Notes: generated from the letters alone by a model not told the origin. A stretch of DNA of 64,000 nt from Psychrobacter cibarius (GCA_030686115.1 CP131612.1:2294001-2358000), one strand, 5' to 3'. Shown: positions 16,902-26,297, counted from the first letter of the stretch. Program-made: numbers and translations.

Positions 16902-18668
16902 TCACTGCACGTTATGACGACCAAATAAGCGACGCTTTCGCTTTGGTTCATCATTTTTAACAGTCGGTTGTAAACGTTCAATGTACTCAATCAGCTCCTG
17001 ATTGGTAAGCGCCGTGACCACCTCACGCTTATTAAGTGTGCGCAATTTGGTATCTGCCTTTACCGGCAGGTCTTTATAACGAAACGGCGTATGTGCGCTC
17101 TCGGCATCAGGCAGATGAGTCGGATCAACCTCGTCTTTTATGGCAATATCATGACCGAGCGCCTGGCAGACACGTAGACCGCTACGTACACCATCTTCAT
17201 GAAAACCATTAAACCAATAGGCACCGCAAAAATGTGTGTGTGTGTGCATGCCGTTACCAGAGATACTCGACCATCTGCTTTGCGCCTTAATCATCGCTTT
17301 ATCAAACACAGGATGGCTATAATCGATGCGCTTAATGACGTGCTTATCGTCAATATTTTCATGAACGGTTTCTGGATTCAGCGTAACCAAATAATTGTGT
17401 TTTTTGGTCAGGCGTTGCAGAATATTCATGTGATAAGTCAGCACTGGTTTTGCTGATATTTGCGCTTTTTTAGTATGGTTTTCAGTAGCTGATTGTCCTG
17501 ATTGTCGCGCAGTTTTATTTGCGAGATTCTCATCAATCAGATAATTCCAGCTGGCCCACGCCAATGGCTTGTTCGGTAGGACACTGATATCGGTATGCAG
17601 TACGGCGGTATTTTTGGTAAAGCGAAAATGACTGAGTACCTCATGTTCATCCTTACTGGCATCTTCTAAAATTTTGAGCGCGGTGTCTGCATGACAAGCA
17701 AAGATAACTTCGTCAAATACCAATTTTTCGTTTAAGCTTTCGATATTGTTGTCAGTAATACTTTTATTTTTAACCGTCAATAATACTTGCTCACCATCGC
17801 GAACCACAGACTGTACGGGACTGTTTACTCTCACCTTACCGCCCGCTTTGATGAAGCGTGGAATTAACTTATTGACGTACTGTTTTGAGCCACCTTTGAT
17901 CGTAAACCACTGCGGACGATTAACTACATCGAGCAAGCCGTGATTGTCAAAGAACTGTGCAAAAAACACCAGTGGGAAGTCTTGTACTTCATGCAGACTG
18001 GTTGACCAAATGGCAGAAACCATTGGCAGAAAATAATTGTCTATAAACAGCTTGCCATAGCTTTTTTCTGTGAGATAGCTGCCCAGTGTTTGCTCAGTAA
18101 AAATGCTAACATCTTGCCCTTTAGCACGTGCCATTTCATAGTCTTGGCGTAGCTGCTTGATATGCTTATTAAACTGTAAAATATCTTTGATAAATTGCCA
18201 AAACTTTGGATTGAAAACATTCTTACGCTGCGACAATAAAGTATTGAGCGTGTGACCATTGTATTCAAAATGGCGCGCTGTATTCTTTACCGAAAAGCTC
18301 ATGTCAGTCGATTGAAATGGCACTTGCAGCTCATGCAGTAGCCGAAAGAAATTGGGATAAGTACGCTCATTGAAGACGATAAAGCCAGTATCTATGGCAC
18401 TGTTTTCCACATTGCTGCTCTTTGCTTTTTTGCCGTCTTGTAGCGCCACATCGATGGTATTTACATGCCCGCCAATATAATCATTAGCCTCGAACACTGT
18501 CACTTCATGTTGCGCCACCAGATAATGAGCGCAAGTCAATCCTGATACACCTGAGCCAATGATAGCAATACGTTTTTTAGCTTGAGGGTTAGTCGTCTGT
18601 TTTGAGAGGCTGCTGGCTTCATGGGAGACTGTCTCTAGGTTCTTACGTTTACGGCGGTTAAACAGCAT
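16902..18668 (-). CDS. FAD-dependent NAD(P)-binding oxidoreductase (COG2907-type amine oxidase fold)
   Basis: About 588 residues from the ATG at 18668, which has a GGAAAGGAA site; the ATG at 18686 lacks one. The Rossmann dinucleotide site is RIAIIGSGVSGLTCAHYL, then VTVFEANDYIGGHVNTID. Other segments: DTGFIVFNERTYPNFFRLL, QWFTIKGGSKQYVNKLIPRF and, near the end, THFCGAYWFNGFHEDGVRSGLRV. These match the COG2907 proteins that partner DUF1365 and cfa. It is probably a desaturase- or isomerase-like flavoprotein acting on lipids; the reaction is inferred from cluster context only. Confidence 0.88.
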   Translation of the reverse strand: MLFNRRKRKNLETVSHEASSLSKQTTNPQAKKRIAIIGSGVSGLTCAHYLVAQHEVTVFEANDYIGGHVNTIDVALQDGKKAKSSNVENSAIDTGFIVFNERTYPNFFRLLHELQVPFQSTDMSFSVKNTARHFEYNGHTLNTLLSQRKNVFNPKFWQFIKDILQFNKHIKQLRQDYEMARAKGQDVSIFTEQTLGSYLTEKSYGKLFIDNYFLPMVSAIWSTSLHEVQDFPLVFFAQFFDNHGLLDVVNRPQWFTIKGGSKQYVNKLIPRFIKAGGKVRVNSPVQSVVRDGEQVLLTVKNKSITDNNIESLNEKLVFDEVIFACHADTALKILEDASKDEHEVLSHFRFTKNTAVLHTDISVLPNKPLAWASWNYLIDENLANKTARQSGQSATENHTKKAQISAKPVLTYHMNILQRLTKKHNYLVTLNPETVHENIDDKHVIKRIDYSHPVFDKAMIKAQSRWSSISGNGMHTHTHFCGAYWFNGFHEDGVRSGLRVCQALGHDIAIKDEVDPTHLPDAESAHTPFRYKDLPVKADTKLRTLNKREVVTALTNQELIEYIERLQPTVKNDEPKRKRRLFGRHNVQ

Positions 18669-18725
18669 TGATGCGTTCCTTTCCATATTTTTAGTAATTT
18701 ATTTTTTGCAATTTTTCAATATAAG

Positions 18726-19463
18726 CTATTTTTTATTAATTTTTTCACTGACTTGCTGCCACACCAAATCTGGCAACGTCCCCAATACCTTTAGCGGTAA
18801 AGTGAGCTTTTTGGGAAATTCAATCACATCGTGGCCACTCGCGATACCATCACGAATCGCTTTGCTTGCCTGCGCTGTTGTTTGGATAAAGGGCATGGGA
18901 AAATCGTTTTGCTTAGTCATTGGCGTCTCGACAAAACCAGGCACGACCAAACTTACCGACACATCATGCGGTGCAAGGCTAATTTGCAAAGTTTTCATTA
19001 GGTAATGGATGGCAGCCTTTGAGCTGCCATAAGCTTCGGCACGAGCAAACGGCACATAAGCAGATGCTGAACCAATGCCCACCAGACGACCTTTTGAGGC
19101 GATTAGCTTTGGCAATATCCCTTCGATAGCATGTGACAACGTACCCATATTTACCGACATCACTTTCATAAACGAGGCGCTATCGAAGTTTGGCATGTCC
19201 AAATATTCGCACATGCCAGCGCCACAAATCGCCAAATCAACCTCTTCAATTTTTCCAAAAGCGTCGATAACTTTATCCCGATCCATGAGATCTAAGTCAA
19301 CCGTTTCTGCGCCTAACGACTCAAGCTCAGCCAATGCGCTATCGTCTCGACCAACGGCATAGACATGATGACCTTCTAGTAGATAGTCTTTTGCCAATTG
19401 ATTGCCAATACCAGACGTCGCGCCAGTAATAAGTATATGTAATTTCTTAGTAGAGTCAGTCAT
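18726..19463 (-). CDS. Short-chain dehydrogenase/reductase (SDR)
   Basis: About 245 residues from the ATG at 19463, which has an AAAGGACG site. Classical SDR motifs: TGATSGIG (cofactor loop), DLAICGAGMCEYL (in place of NNAG), and the catalytic Ser with YGSSKAAIHYLMK holding the YxxxK pair. PGFVETPMTK follows. It is the first gene of the leftward lipid-modification cluster, 57 bp upstream of the FAD protein. It should oxidise or reduce a hydroxyl or keto group with NAD(P); the substrate is unknown. Confidence 0.9.
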   Translation of the reverse strand: MTDSTKKLHILITGATSGIGNQLAKDYLLEGHHVYAVGRDDSALAELESLGAETVDLDLMDRDKVIDAFGKIEEVDLAICGAGMCEYLDMPNFDSASFMKVMSVNMGTLSHAIEGILPKLIASKGRLVGIGSASAYVPFARAEAYGSSKAAIHYLMKTLQISLAPHDVSVSLVVPGFVETPMTKQNDFPMPFIQTTAQASKAIRDGIASGHDVIEFPKKLTLPLKVLGTLPDLVWQQVSEKINKK

Positions 19464-20004
19464 CGTAAACGTCCTTTTATTTGTGCTGATAGTACGAAAC
19501 TTACCATGCATTAAGGTGTCAAATACTTGCTTATCATCTTTAGTCAGCTGATGGCATTAACCTTTTTTTATTAAGGTATCATCCATTTTATTTATTAAAT
19601 CTAAACAATCATAGCGCAAGACTATCGATTTATTGTTGTGGTTTCGCAATCAATGCGTCTCTTAATTGACTGAACCTGTCTACTCTCACGCACTGGAAAA
19701 ATTGCTCTTAGGTCTGTCGTTTTATGTTACTAGCCTTATAAGACAGCCTAATTACGGCATGCTACAATACTAAAAATCAAAAATATATTTGAATTAAAGG
19801 GCTGATTAGTCAACGTATTTATCATGAAAATATCCAACCTGTTGAAAGCGCTTGTCTTTATTAACGGTTATTTATTTTCAAAAATCAACTTCCCTTCCGA
19901 CAGTTTTTGAAACTGCCTGATATCGTGTCCTAATGACACCTCAAACGTTATACAATTAATGATAGTGCTTCACCAATCCCACTCCACTATAAAAAGGATC
20001 TCTC
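19464..20004. other. Intergenic region between divergent genes
   Basis: 541 bp between the leftward SDR gene and the rightward aminotransferase. It should carry both promoters. I see no convincing coding frame, RNA gene or strong dyad here. Confidence 0.5.
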
Positions 20005-21207
20005 ATGAGCGAATTGCAACTCTCTGACCGCGTCAACAACATCAAGCCATCGCCTACGCTAGCGATTACCAATAAAGCCAAAGAGCTAAAAGCCGCTGGT
20101 AAAAACATAATCGGTCTGGGTGCGGGTGAACCTGATTTTGATACGCCAGAGCACATCAAAAAAGCAGCAATCGATGCCATTAATGACGGTTTTACCAAAT
20201 ACACCGCTGTCGATGGTACGCCAGAGCTCAAAAAAGCCATCATTGAGAAGTTCAAACGTGATAACAACATCAGCTATGAGCCCAATGAAATCCTAGTATC
20301 GGTCGGTGGTAAACAATCATTTTTTAATCTTGCGCAAGCCTTTATCAATCCAGGTGATGAAGTCATCATTCCGGCACCTTACTGGGTCAGCTATCCTGAC
20401 ATGGTCATCATTGCAGAAGGTGTGCCAGTCATCGTCAAATGCCCTGCTGAGCAAGATTTCAAAATCACCGCTGAGCAGTTAGAAGACGCCATCACTGACA
20501 AAACTAAAATGCTGGTACTAAACAGCCCCTCTAACCCAACAGGTATGATTTACACGTTGGATGAGCTAAAAGCCATCGCTGAAGTGCTGAAAAAGCACCC
20601 ACAAGTTTATGTTGTGTCAGATGACATGTATGAGCACATCCGCTGGACGGGCGATAAGTTCTACAATATTTTGAATGCCGCACCTGAGCTAAAAGAGCGG
20701 GCGATCATTTTAAATGGCGTGTCAAAAGCATATGCGATGACTGGCTGGCGTATTGGTTACGCTGGTGGCCCTGCCAAGCTGATTGGGGCGATGAAAAAAG
20801 TACAATCACAGTCAACCTCATGCCCAACATCGATCAGCCAAGTGGCTGCCGAAGCCGCTATTAGTGGCGATCAAAGCGTGCTCACGCCGATGGTAGAAGC
20901 CTTTGAGAAGCGTTGTGATCTAGTCGTTGATGGTTTGAACGCGATTAAAGGTATTACCTGCCTGCGTCCTGATGGCGCTTTCTACGTATATCCTGACATC
21001 AAACCACTCATCAAAGCTGCTGGTCTGTCATCATGTACTGAATTTTCAGCATGGTTGTTAGAGAAGGTTGGCGTAGCAGTGGTGCCTGGTGACGCCTTTG
21101 GTCTTGGTGGCTATATGCGCATCTCTTACGCGACTGATGAAGCAACGCTAAAAGATGCCTTATCACGTATCGAAAAAGCGGTGGCTGATCTAGACGTTGC
21201 TGAATAA
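20005..21207 (+). CDS. aspC: Aspartate aminotransferase family protein (class Ib)
   Basis: 400 residues. A fold-type I PLP enzyme that interconverts aspartate and oxaloacetate with glutamate and 2-oxoglutarate, typical of the thermophile-type Ib branch. Motifs: GLGAGEPDFDTPEHI at the N-terminus, SVGGKQSFFNLAQ, PAPYWVSYPDMV (Tyr/Trp stacking on PLP), NSPSNPTGMIY, VSDDMYEHIRW, NGVSKAYAMTGWRIGYAGGP with the Schiff-base lysine, and MRISYATD with the carboxylate-binding Arg. An AAAGGATCTCTC site precedes the ATG and a strong terminator follows. Prephenate-type or other substrates cannot be excluded. Confidence 0.92.
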   Translation: MSELQLSDRVNNIKPSPTLAITNKAKELKAAGKNIIGLGAGEPDFDTPEHIKKAAIDAINDGFTKYTAVDGTPELKKAIIEKFKRDNNISYEPNEILVSVGGKQSFFNLAQAFINPGDEVIIPAPYWVSYPDMVIIAEGVPVIVKCPAEQDFKITAEQLEDAITDKTKMLVLNSPSNPTGMIYTLDELKAIAEVLKKHPQVYVVSDDMYEHIRWTGDKFYNILNAAPELKERAIILNGVSKAYAMTGWRIGYAGGPAKLIGAMKKVQSQSTSCPTSISQVAAEAAISGDQSVLTPMVEAFEKRCDLVVDGLNAIKGITCLRPDGAFYVYPDIKPLIKAAGLSSCTEFSAWLLEKVGVAVVPGDAFGLGGYMRISYATDEATLKDALSRIEKAVADLDVAE

Positions 21208-21257
21208 TAAATAAACAGCCACTGTCTTAAAATTACTACGCTTAGACATGCGCTTAT

Positions 21258-21296
21258 AAAAAAGACGCCACCTATCCTCTATGTGGCGTCTTTTTT
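21258..21296 (+). terminator. Rho-independent terminator
   Basis: A 14 bp stem (AAAAAAGACGCCAC with GTGGCGTCTTTTTT) around an 11-base loop, downstream of the aspartate aminotransferase. Confidence 0.92.
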
Positions 21297-21394
21297 ACTT
21301 ATCTCACAATTGGGAGTTTTTTTTGCAAAAAACCTCGAAAAATGCCTTATCTCCTTATTAAAATAATTATCTTTGATAATTATGCAAAAAAGGC

Positions 21395-21422
21395 TTGACG
21401 TATTTTTTATTTTTGCTAGAAT
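21395..21422 (+). promoter_or_regulatory. Sigma-70 promoter of tRNA-Asn
   Basis: A -35 TTGACG and -10 TAGAAT are separated by 16 bp, about 70 bp before the tRNA gene. Confidence 0.75.
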
Positions 21423-21494
21423 ACGCCCCACTTAGCAAGAACTCGTTAGAGACTTCTAAGGCTCGTTGTAAGGTTTTAAACACTTGCAGCTTAT

Positions 21495-21570
21495 TCTCCA
21501 ATAGCTCAGTTGGTAGAGCAACGGACTGTTAATCCGTGTGTCCCTGGTTCGAGCCCAGGTTGGAGAGCCA
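21495..21570 (+). tRNA. tRNA-Asn (GTT)
   Basis: 76 nt with encoded CCA. The acceptor stem TCTCCAA pairs with TTGGAGA. The D-arm has GCTCAGTTGGTAGAGC, the anticodon loop is CTGTTAA (anticodon GTT) and the T-arm is CCTGGTTCGAGCCCAGG. A promoter precedes it and a terminator follows, so it is a single-tRNA transcript. Confidence 0.97.
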
Positions 21571-21623
21571 CATTTTAGTTGTAAATTTCTTGAATTATCT
21601 TTAATTCAATTATGGCATTTGCC

Positions 21624-21655
21624 AAAACCCTCATCTCTTTGATGAGGGTTTTTTT
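21624..21655 (+). terminator. Terminator of tRNA-Asn
   Basis: AAAACCCTCATC and GATGAGGG pair around a TCTTT loop, followed by seven T. Confidence 0.92.
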
Positions 21656-21749
21656 ATGGCTGCTATTTTTATTGGCATGAAGAAACTTATATAAAACTCA
21701 GTAGAAAAATAAGTAGCCAACGGTCTAACAATCATTACCTTGCTGTCCT

Positions 21750-21797
21750 AACGGTTTTTATTTCAGCACAACGTACGCAGCTGAAATAAAAACTGTT
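21750..21797. repeat. Large inverted repeat downstream of tssL
   Basis: An 18 bp arm (AACGGTTTTTATTTCAGC) and its inverse at 21780-21797 differ by one base and enclose a 12-base loop. It lies 30 bp beyond the tssL stop. Without a clear T-tract, it is either an imperfect terminator or an mRNA 3'-end stabiliser. Confidence 0.6.
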
Positions 21798-21829
21798 AAA
21801 AAAGTTAGCATTTAAAGTAAGGAAAATAA

Positions 21830-22642
21830 TTAAGGTAGAAAAATTGAGATATGAGCTTGCTCTTTGTTTTCTTGAATCACATTGTCGTATGCTGACAGCT
21901 GCTCATTCGAGAAACTATTGGTAAACTGCCACATGGTAGCAAATATTGCGGTCAACAACACTGCCATGACCGTGAGTATGACCCATAGTGGCGTTTCGCT
22001 CGTGAGCGTGTGTTTGATTTGGTCCGGTATCGCCCAAAATGGCGAAAACTCGTTCTTATTACCTCGTAGATGCTCAATTTCATCCCCTAAGCGTGAGATA
22101 AGATAACGAATTTTCTCTGGCGCCTCTAAACGATACTTCCCTTGAAAACCAAGTAGCATCGCATAGTGATAGACTTCCAGAGCAGGCAGACGTCTCTCTC
22201 CTTGCTCGCGTAGCCCATCTAAACGCTCAAAGAACTCATTACCAGCAATTTGTGAGCCAAATAAATCCAACTGCAAAGGATTTAGCTCCCAAGCATCTTT
22301 GAGAGTTTGAAACTCTGGCTCTTGCGATGTCATGATGGTCTCATCAATCAACGCACAATACGCATACTTAGCTTCATGGATATCTTCTGACAGAAATCCT
22401 TTTTTGCGCGCATTCATCTCGAATTTATCTAAAAAATCATATATTTTTTGACGAAATTGACGCGGCTCAGTGCTGAAATAATGATTACGCAATAAAAATA
22501 CCAAGTAAAAGCCGTCATACATGATGTCTACTAGCGACTGACTACTGATACGCTTATCTAGACCAGTTGCTGAGACCTTTGAAGCCACCTCGCCTGAATC
22601 TAACAACGAAGGTGCAGAACCCATTGAATTATTCCCTGACAT
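21830..22642 (-). CDS. tssL: Type VI secretion inner-membrane protein TssL (DotU)
   Basis: 270 residues. TssL forms the T6SS trans-envelope complex with TssM and TssJ. The DotU-type cytoplasmic domain is visible (YDGFYLVFLLRNHYF, EAKYAYCALIDETIMTS, GSQIAGNEFFERLDGLR, LEVYHYAMLLGFQGKYRL), followed by a single transmembrane helix near residues 220-242 (LWVILTVMAVLLTAIFATMW) and a short periplasmic tail. There is no OmpA-like extension; a separate OmpA-like protein is coded at 33307. AGGAATAATC precedes the ATG. A MITE-like palindrome separates it from tssK. Confidence 0.95.
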   Translation of the reverse strand: MSGNNSMGSAPSLLDSGEVASKVSATGLDKRISSQSLVDIMYDGFYLVFLLRNHYFSTEPRQFRQKIYDFLDKFEMNARKKGFLSEDIHEAKYAYCALIDETIMTSQEPEFQTLKDAWELNPLQLDLFGSQIAGNEFFERLDGLREQGERRLPALEVYHYAMLLGFQGKYRLEAPEKIRYLISRLGDEIEHLRGNKNEFSPFWAIPDQIKHTLTSETPLWVILTVMAVLLTAIFATMWQFTNSFSNEQLSAYDNVIQENKEQAHISIFLP

Positions 22643-22679
22643 GATTATTCCTAATGCTTATTATTTCAAATACTATTGA

Positions 22680-22708
22680 GGGCGTGTCCTCAAAATGAGG
22701 ACGCGCCC
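22680..22708. repeat. Minimal MITE-like palindrome between tssK and tssL
   Basis: GGGCGTGTCCTCA and its inverse (one mismatch) are separated by only AAA, the same ends as the MITE at 6507-6676. It lies in the 114 bp gap inside the tagX-tssJ-tssK-tssL operon and would form a stable hairpin in the mRNA. Confidence 0.65.
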
Positions 22709-22756
22709 TAGTGCATACTCATCTTGCAACCTCAGCACCTCTAGAGACAAAAAGAA

Positions 22757-24103
22757 TTACTGTACGATAGCCATCAGCTCTATTTTTAAATCATCAAAGC
22801 CATTGGGTACATAAATACAGATAGATTCAGATTTGAGCATTTCGTCATATAGCTCGCCTACCGGTTCGATGGTGAAGTAGCTAAAGCCTGGTCTCACTGG
22901 TATCGCACTGGGTACTTGGCTGACATGTGAAATAGAAGAGCCTGGCAGCGCTGACAACACACGTTTCTCTACTGAGTCAGGCGTCGCAATTTTAAATCGG
23001 CGTGGTACGATGTCGATGAGCTCGTGCATCGGCAATGATGAGCTAACAGACAGATACAGCTGTGAGCCACGCGTGATCTTGTCACTACTTAGCTCACCTG
23101 TATAATAAGATGGCTTATTCTGACGCAATGGAATCGAGATAAAGTTACTGGCAATGACAGTATTGAGTAGCTCACGAATAATCAAAATGATACTAACAAA
23201 TGAGTCATTGGCATTATCGTGATTATAAGAAGGTAAGTCGCCCACCTTATATAATGAGCTAAAAGTAGCCAATTGGCTGGCGACATTTAATAATGCTTCA
23301 TAAAGGCGTTCTGGATGTAGTTTGGCATTATTATATAAATGACTGAGCTGAGAGTATGCGGTATTTAGCGTATGCAATAGCCAAAAAGAGGCAATATCCG
23401 AGGAGCGAAACTCCAGTAAGTCATTGTTTGACTGACGATGATGGTCATACAGCGACGTAGACTTGGTATTAATCATCGTCATCAAACGATATACGTGACC
23501 AATAAGCGCAGGGTTACTCGTAATATGCACACTTGGGACGATATAATCATCATCGACTTGATAGACGCCTTGAGTGGTACGCACGAGCTTGGCTACCAAT
23601 AAGGACACGGTATCTTGGCTAGGCGCTTGCGCAGAATGACTTAATTGCAAACTTGGCGACAGTTTAATCACGTCAATGACTGCTTCAGCCGCTTGGCTAT
23701 ATAGGTCTTGTGCCTCAATAGCACCCCTTACATAGCGTGCTGGATTGTCACTACGATCCGTCTGTATATTGCTGCCGCCACTATGGACAATCTCTAAACT
23801 CAAGAATACGAAAACTTCATCGCCATTGTCTTGGGTATCTAAGGTAATGGCTTTCGGTAAGGTGTCGGTACGAGGCGCATGATATATCGTGCCATCTGGC
23901 AATACCGCATAAATACTTTGAAAACTTAGTAAATTGCTTTCCAAAAGTTGCTTATCAATCTGAACATCAGATACTCCATAAGCATAAGGATGCACCAGCA
24001 TCATACTCAAAGCTCGTTGCGAGTCATGATAAGTGTCTTGAATCTGAAAATGTTGGGGTCGCAAAAACAACCCTTCTCCCCATAATACCCTGTGTTTACT
24101 CAA
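22757..24103 (-). CDS. tssK: Type VI secretion baseplate protein TssK
   Basis: 448 residues. TssK connects the T6SS baseplate to the TssJLM membrane complex. The hallmark N-terminus is present (HRVLWGEGLFLRPQHFQIQD), and the length fits the family (about 445). The C-terminal part ends in FTIEPVGELYDEMLKSESICIYVPNGFDDLKIELMAI, typical of the TssK head domain. The gene starts 9 bp after the tssJ stop on the same strand, so the two are likely translated from one transcript. Confidence 0.95.
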   Translation of the reverse strand: MSKHRVLWGEGLFLRPQHFQIQDTYHDSQRALSMMLVHPYAYGVSDVQIDKQLLESNLLSFQSIYAVLPDGTIYHAPRTDTLPKAITLDTQDNGDEVFVFLSLEIVHSGGSNIQTDRSDNPARYVRGAIEAQDLYSQAAEAVIDVIKLSPSLQLSHSAQAPSQDTVSLLVAKLVRTTQGVYQVDDDYIVPSVHITSNPALIGHVYRLMTMINTKSTSLYDHHRQSNNDLLEFRSSDIASFWLLHTLNTAYSQLSHLYNNAKLHPERLYEALLNVASQLATFSSLYKVGDLPSYNHDNANDSFVSIILIIRELLNTVIASNFISIPLRQNKPSYYTGELSSDKITRGSQLYLSVSSSLPMHELIDIVPRRFKIATPDSVEKRVLSALPGSSISHVSQVPSAIPVRPGFSYFTIEPVGELYDEMLKSESICIYVPNGFDDLKIELMAIVQ

Positions 24104-24112
24104 GACAATCTC

Positions 24113-24799
24113 CTAAGAACAGCTGACTAGTGGCTGCTGATAATATTTAAGTTTGGTAGTAAATGTAGGTGCCAGAGCTGGGTCAACACCCTCAGTAATG
24201 CTGACATCGCATCCACCAATATTGATCGCCAGTGGCGTATCAAAATTGAGACTGGCAAGTGGGATAAGAAACTGTGAGCGCTTTTTGGTATATTTCAGCC
24301 CCACTTTAATAGCGATAAAGCGCGCGTCTTGTGGAATGTTCACGGTCAGACTGCTCTCACGATTTGGAATAATACTGATCTCTTTGGCAGCCAGCGCTTC
24401 AATATCCGTAAACTGGCTCTCTTCTTCCAAAAATGCGATATAGGCAGTACTTGCTGTGCCTACTTTGGTACGTCCTGCATTGGCATTAGTGGTGGGTTTA
24501 ATATTTAGAGTAATCTGCTGACGCTTTAATTTTTCTTGCAATGCTTGCTGCTCAGCACTCATAGTCGCTAGCTGCTGTTGCTGCAGCTCTAGCTGTGCTT
24601 TTAAACTTTGCAAATCAGCACTATTTTTGCCATTATCAACGATATGGCTCATGGCATCTATAGTAGGAGGCTCGCCTGCCAATGCCGATACCTTGTCATT
24701 TGACTTGCTCAACTTATCAGTGCTGCATCCGGCGATCGCCCCACTTAGCAAGCAAGTAGCGGCGATTAATGATACTGGCAATGTCATACATTTATTCAT
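24113..24799 (-). CDS. tssJ: Probable TssJ-like outer-membrane lipoprotein of T6SS
   Basis: 228 residues. A lipoprotein signal peptide ends at the lipobox AIAGC (Cys25). A coiled-coil-like Gln/Leu-rich stretch follows (about residues 60-95, LKAQLELQQQQLATMSAEQQALQEKL). The C-terminal 120 residues look like a beta-rich TssJ domain (SSLTVNIPQDARFIAIKVGLKY). TssJ anchors TssM to the outer membrane. The coiled-coil insert is not usual in TssJ, so the assignment relies on position (between tagX and tssK), the lipobox and the C-terminal pattern. It could be a locus-specific lipoprotein taking TssJ's role. Confidence 0.6.
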   Translation of the reverse strand: MNKCMTLPVSLIAATCLLSGAIAGCSTDKLSKSNDKVSALAGEPPTIDAMSHIVDNGKNSADLQSLKAQLELQQQQLATMSAEQQALQEKLKRQQITLNIKPTTNANAGRTKVGTASTAYIAFLEEESQFTDIEALAAKEISIIPNRESSLTVNIPQDARFIAIKVGLKYTKKRSQFLIPLASLNFDTPLAINIGGCDVSITEGVDPALAPTFTTKLKYYQQPLVSCS

Positions 24800-24830
24800 A
24801 CTTTCAGTTTACCTTAGCTTTTTATTATCA

Positions 24831-25880
24831 TTATTGACTGGTCAAAATCTCAGCCATTTCTGGGCGACCGAGCACGCCTTTTTTGCGCAGCTCGACATGC
24901 CCAAGATCCATCATACGCCAATCACCACCCCACACAAGTCCGGCAGATTTGGCTACTTTACCATATAATTTATAGCCTCGCATTGCCCAAGGATCCTTTT
25001 CGCTTATGACAATTTTACCATTTCTGATAAAGGCGCTATCGCCCGCCAAACCAAACTGATGATAGCTCTTGTATGATCCTGCCTTCGTTACATGAGTGCC
25101 TTTTTTCAATAGTCTTGCTTGCCTTGCAGGGCTACGATAGCCTTCTAGCAGCACCATGTCATAGCCATATTGGTCACTCATTACTTTATACACAGTCAAC
25201 AGCCGTTGAACAAAATCCGAGTTCATTTTTTGCCAATTACGGTCAGCATTTTTGATATTGATATGACCATTGTTTAGATGTGCAGCCAACATGTCACCTG
25301 AATAGCCAGTGCTATGATCTTGAGTGTTTAAGTCAGACAAATCAGGCTCAGGGAGCATTAGCGGTCTATCAATCTGAGGTATATTTGTCTGATTATTTGG
25401 CCAATACCCTTCCTCTGTCTTGTCAGCTTGGTAGCTTGCAATCTCAGCTTCTAGTTCAGCAAACAGCTCCTCTGGCGGAGGCGACGGCGGACGCAGACGC
25501 TCTCCTATAAGTAGTTGACTGATTTGCAAATTTGTCGTGCTAGCCACGGTATCGTTGGTATGATAAACCTCCAGAGAATGATTGGTAATCAGGGCATAAC
25601 ACAATCCAACCGTTGCCATGACAATCAAAAAAGACAATGCCGATATCACTGGAATACGAGAAACATCTATATCTGAAATAAAACGAATAAACTGCTTGAT
25701 ACGATAATCAAATGCTTTCTTTGGTGTCTTTATTGATGGACGCTTGAATTTTAGGCTAGACAATCGATGAAAAAACACCATTACTTTATCTAATAGTCGC
25801 CCACATAGCTGCCGATCAAAAAGCATGACCATCATGAGGATAGAGAGCAATGTAAAGACCGATACAGTCAAGTAAATCAT
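24831..25880 (-). CDS. tagX: TagX-like T6SS peptidoglycan hydrolase (M15 peptidase)
   Basis: About 349 residues from the ATG at 25880; the frame opens further at a TTG (25886). Two N-terminal membrane segments (residues about 1-22 and 76-100) place the C-terminal domain in the periplasm after a proline-rich linker. The VanY/M15-type catalytic domain has EGYRSPARQARLL, SYHQFGLAGDSAF and GHVEL, giving zinc ligands His274, Asp281 and His328. In Acinetobacter, TagX is an L,D-endopeptidase needed to open peptidoglycan for T6SS assembly. It heads the leftward tagX-tssJ-tssK-tssL operon. Confidence 0.85.
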   Translation of the reverse strand: MIYLTVSVFTLLSILMMVMLFDRQLCGRLLDKVMVFFHRLSSLKFKRPSIKTPKKAFDYRIKQFIRFISDIDVSRIPVISALSFLIVMATVGLCYALITNHSLEVYHTNDTVASTTNLQISQLLIGERLRPPSPPPEELFAELEAEIASYQADKTEEGYWPNNQTNIPQIDRPLMLPEPDLSDLNTQDHSTGYSGDMLAAHLNNGHINIKNADRNWQKMNSDFVQRLLTVYKVMSDQYGYDMVLLEGYRSPARQARLLKKGTHVTKAGSYKSYHQFGLAGDSAFIRNGKIVISEKDPWAMRGYKLYGKVAKSAGLVWGGDWRMMDLGHVELRKKGVLGRPEMAEILTSQ

Positions 25881-26297
25881 AGGCAAGCGTCAGCGACAGT
25901 TGAGACGATAAAAACAAAATAATAATAAACAGGCGTTGATAATTACGATTTCGTCAGTATTATATAGACAAATCATCTCCTTTTAAAATAAAGCTAACTT
26001 AATTACACTAATTTTTATTTATTTCTATCCATTAGCTTATCTATAGACAGCTTAAAAATACCATTTCATTATAAAAATTCACTTAATAATGCTTAGAAGG
26101 CTTACTGGTTATCGATTTTATAGTTTAACGACATTTTCAAAGCGACTCCTATCATTACAACCGAATCATAAATAAGACAAATAAAGTTAACTAGCATAGT
26201 AAAAACAAGCTTATAGATATCATAAAATTTGGATCGCAAAGCTTGTCTACATGGTAATAATCATAATAACAACCCAACAAATAGGGAGTTTAAATAA
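25881..26297. other. Divergent promoter region of the two T6SS operons
   Basis: 417 bp of AT-rich DNA between the leftward tagX operon and the rightward T6SS genes. It should hold both promoters and any shared control. I found no convincing dyad or consensus promoter. Confidence 0.5.

Noticed and set aside
21495..21570. tRNA-Asn as the attachment site of a T6SS genomic island
   Set aside because: I found no repeat of the tRNA 3' end elsewhere in the window, no integrase gene, and the tRNA has its own normal promoter and terminator.
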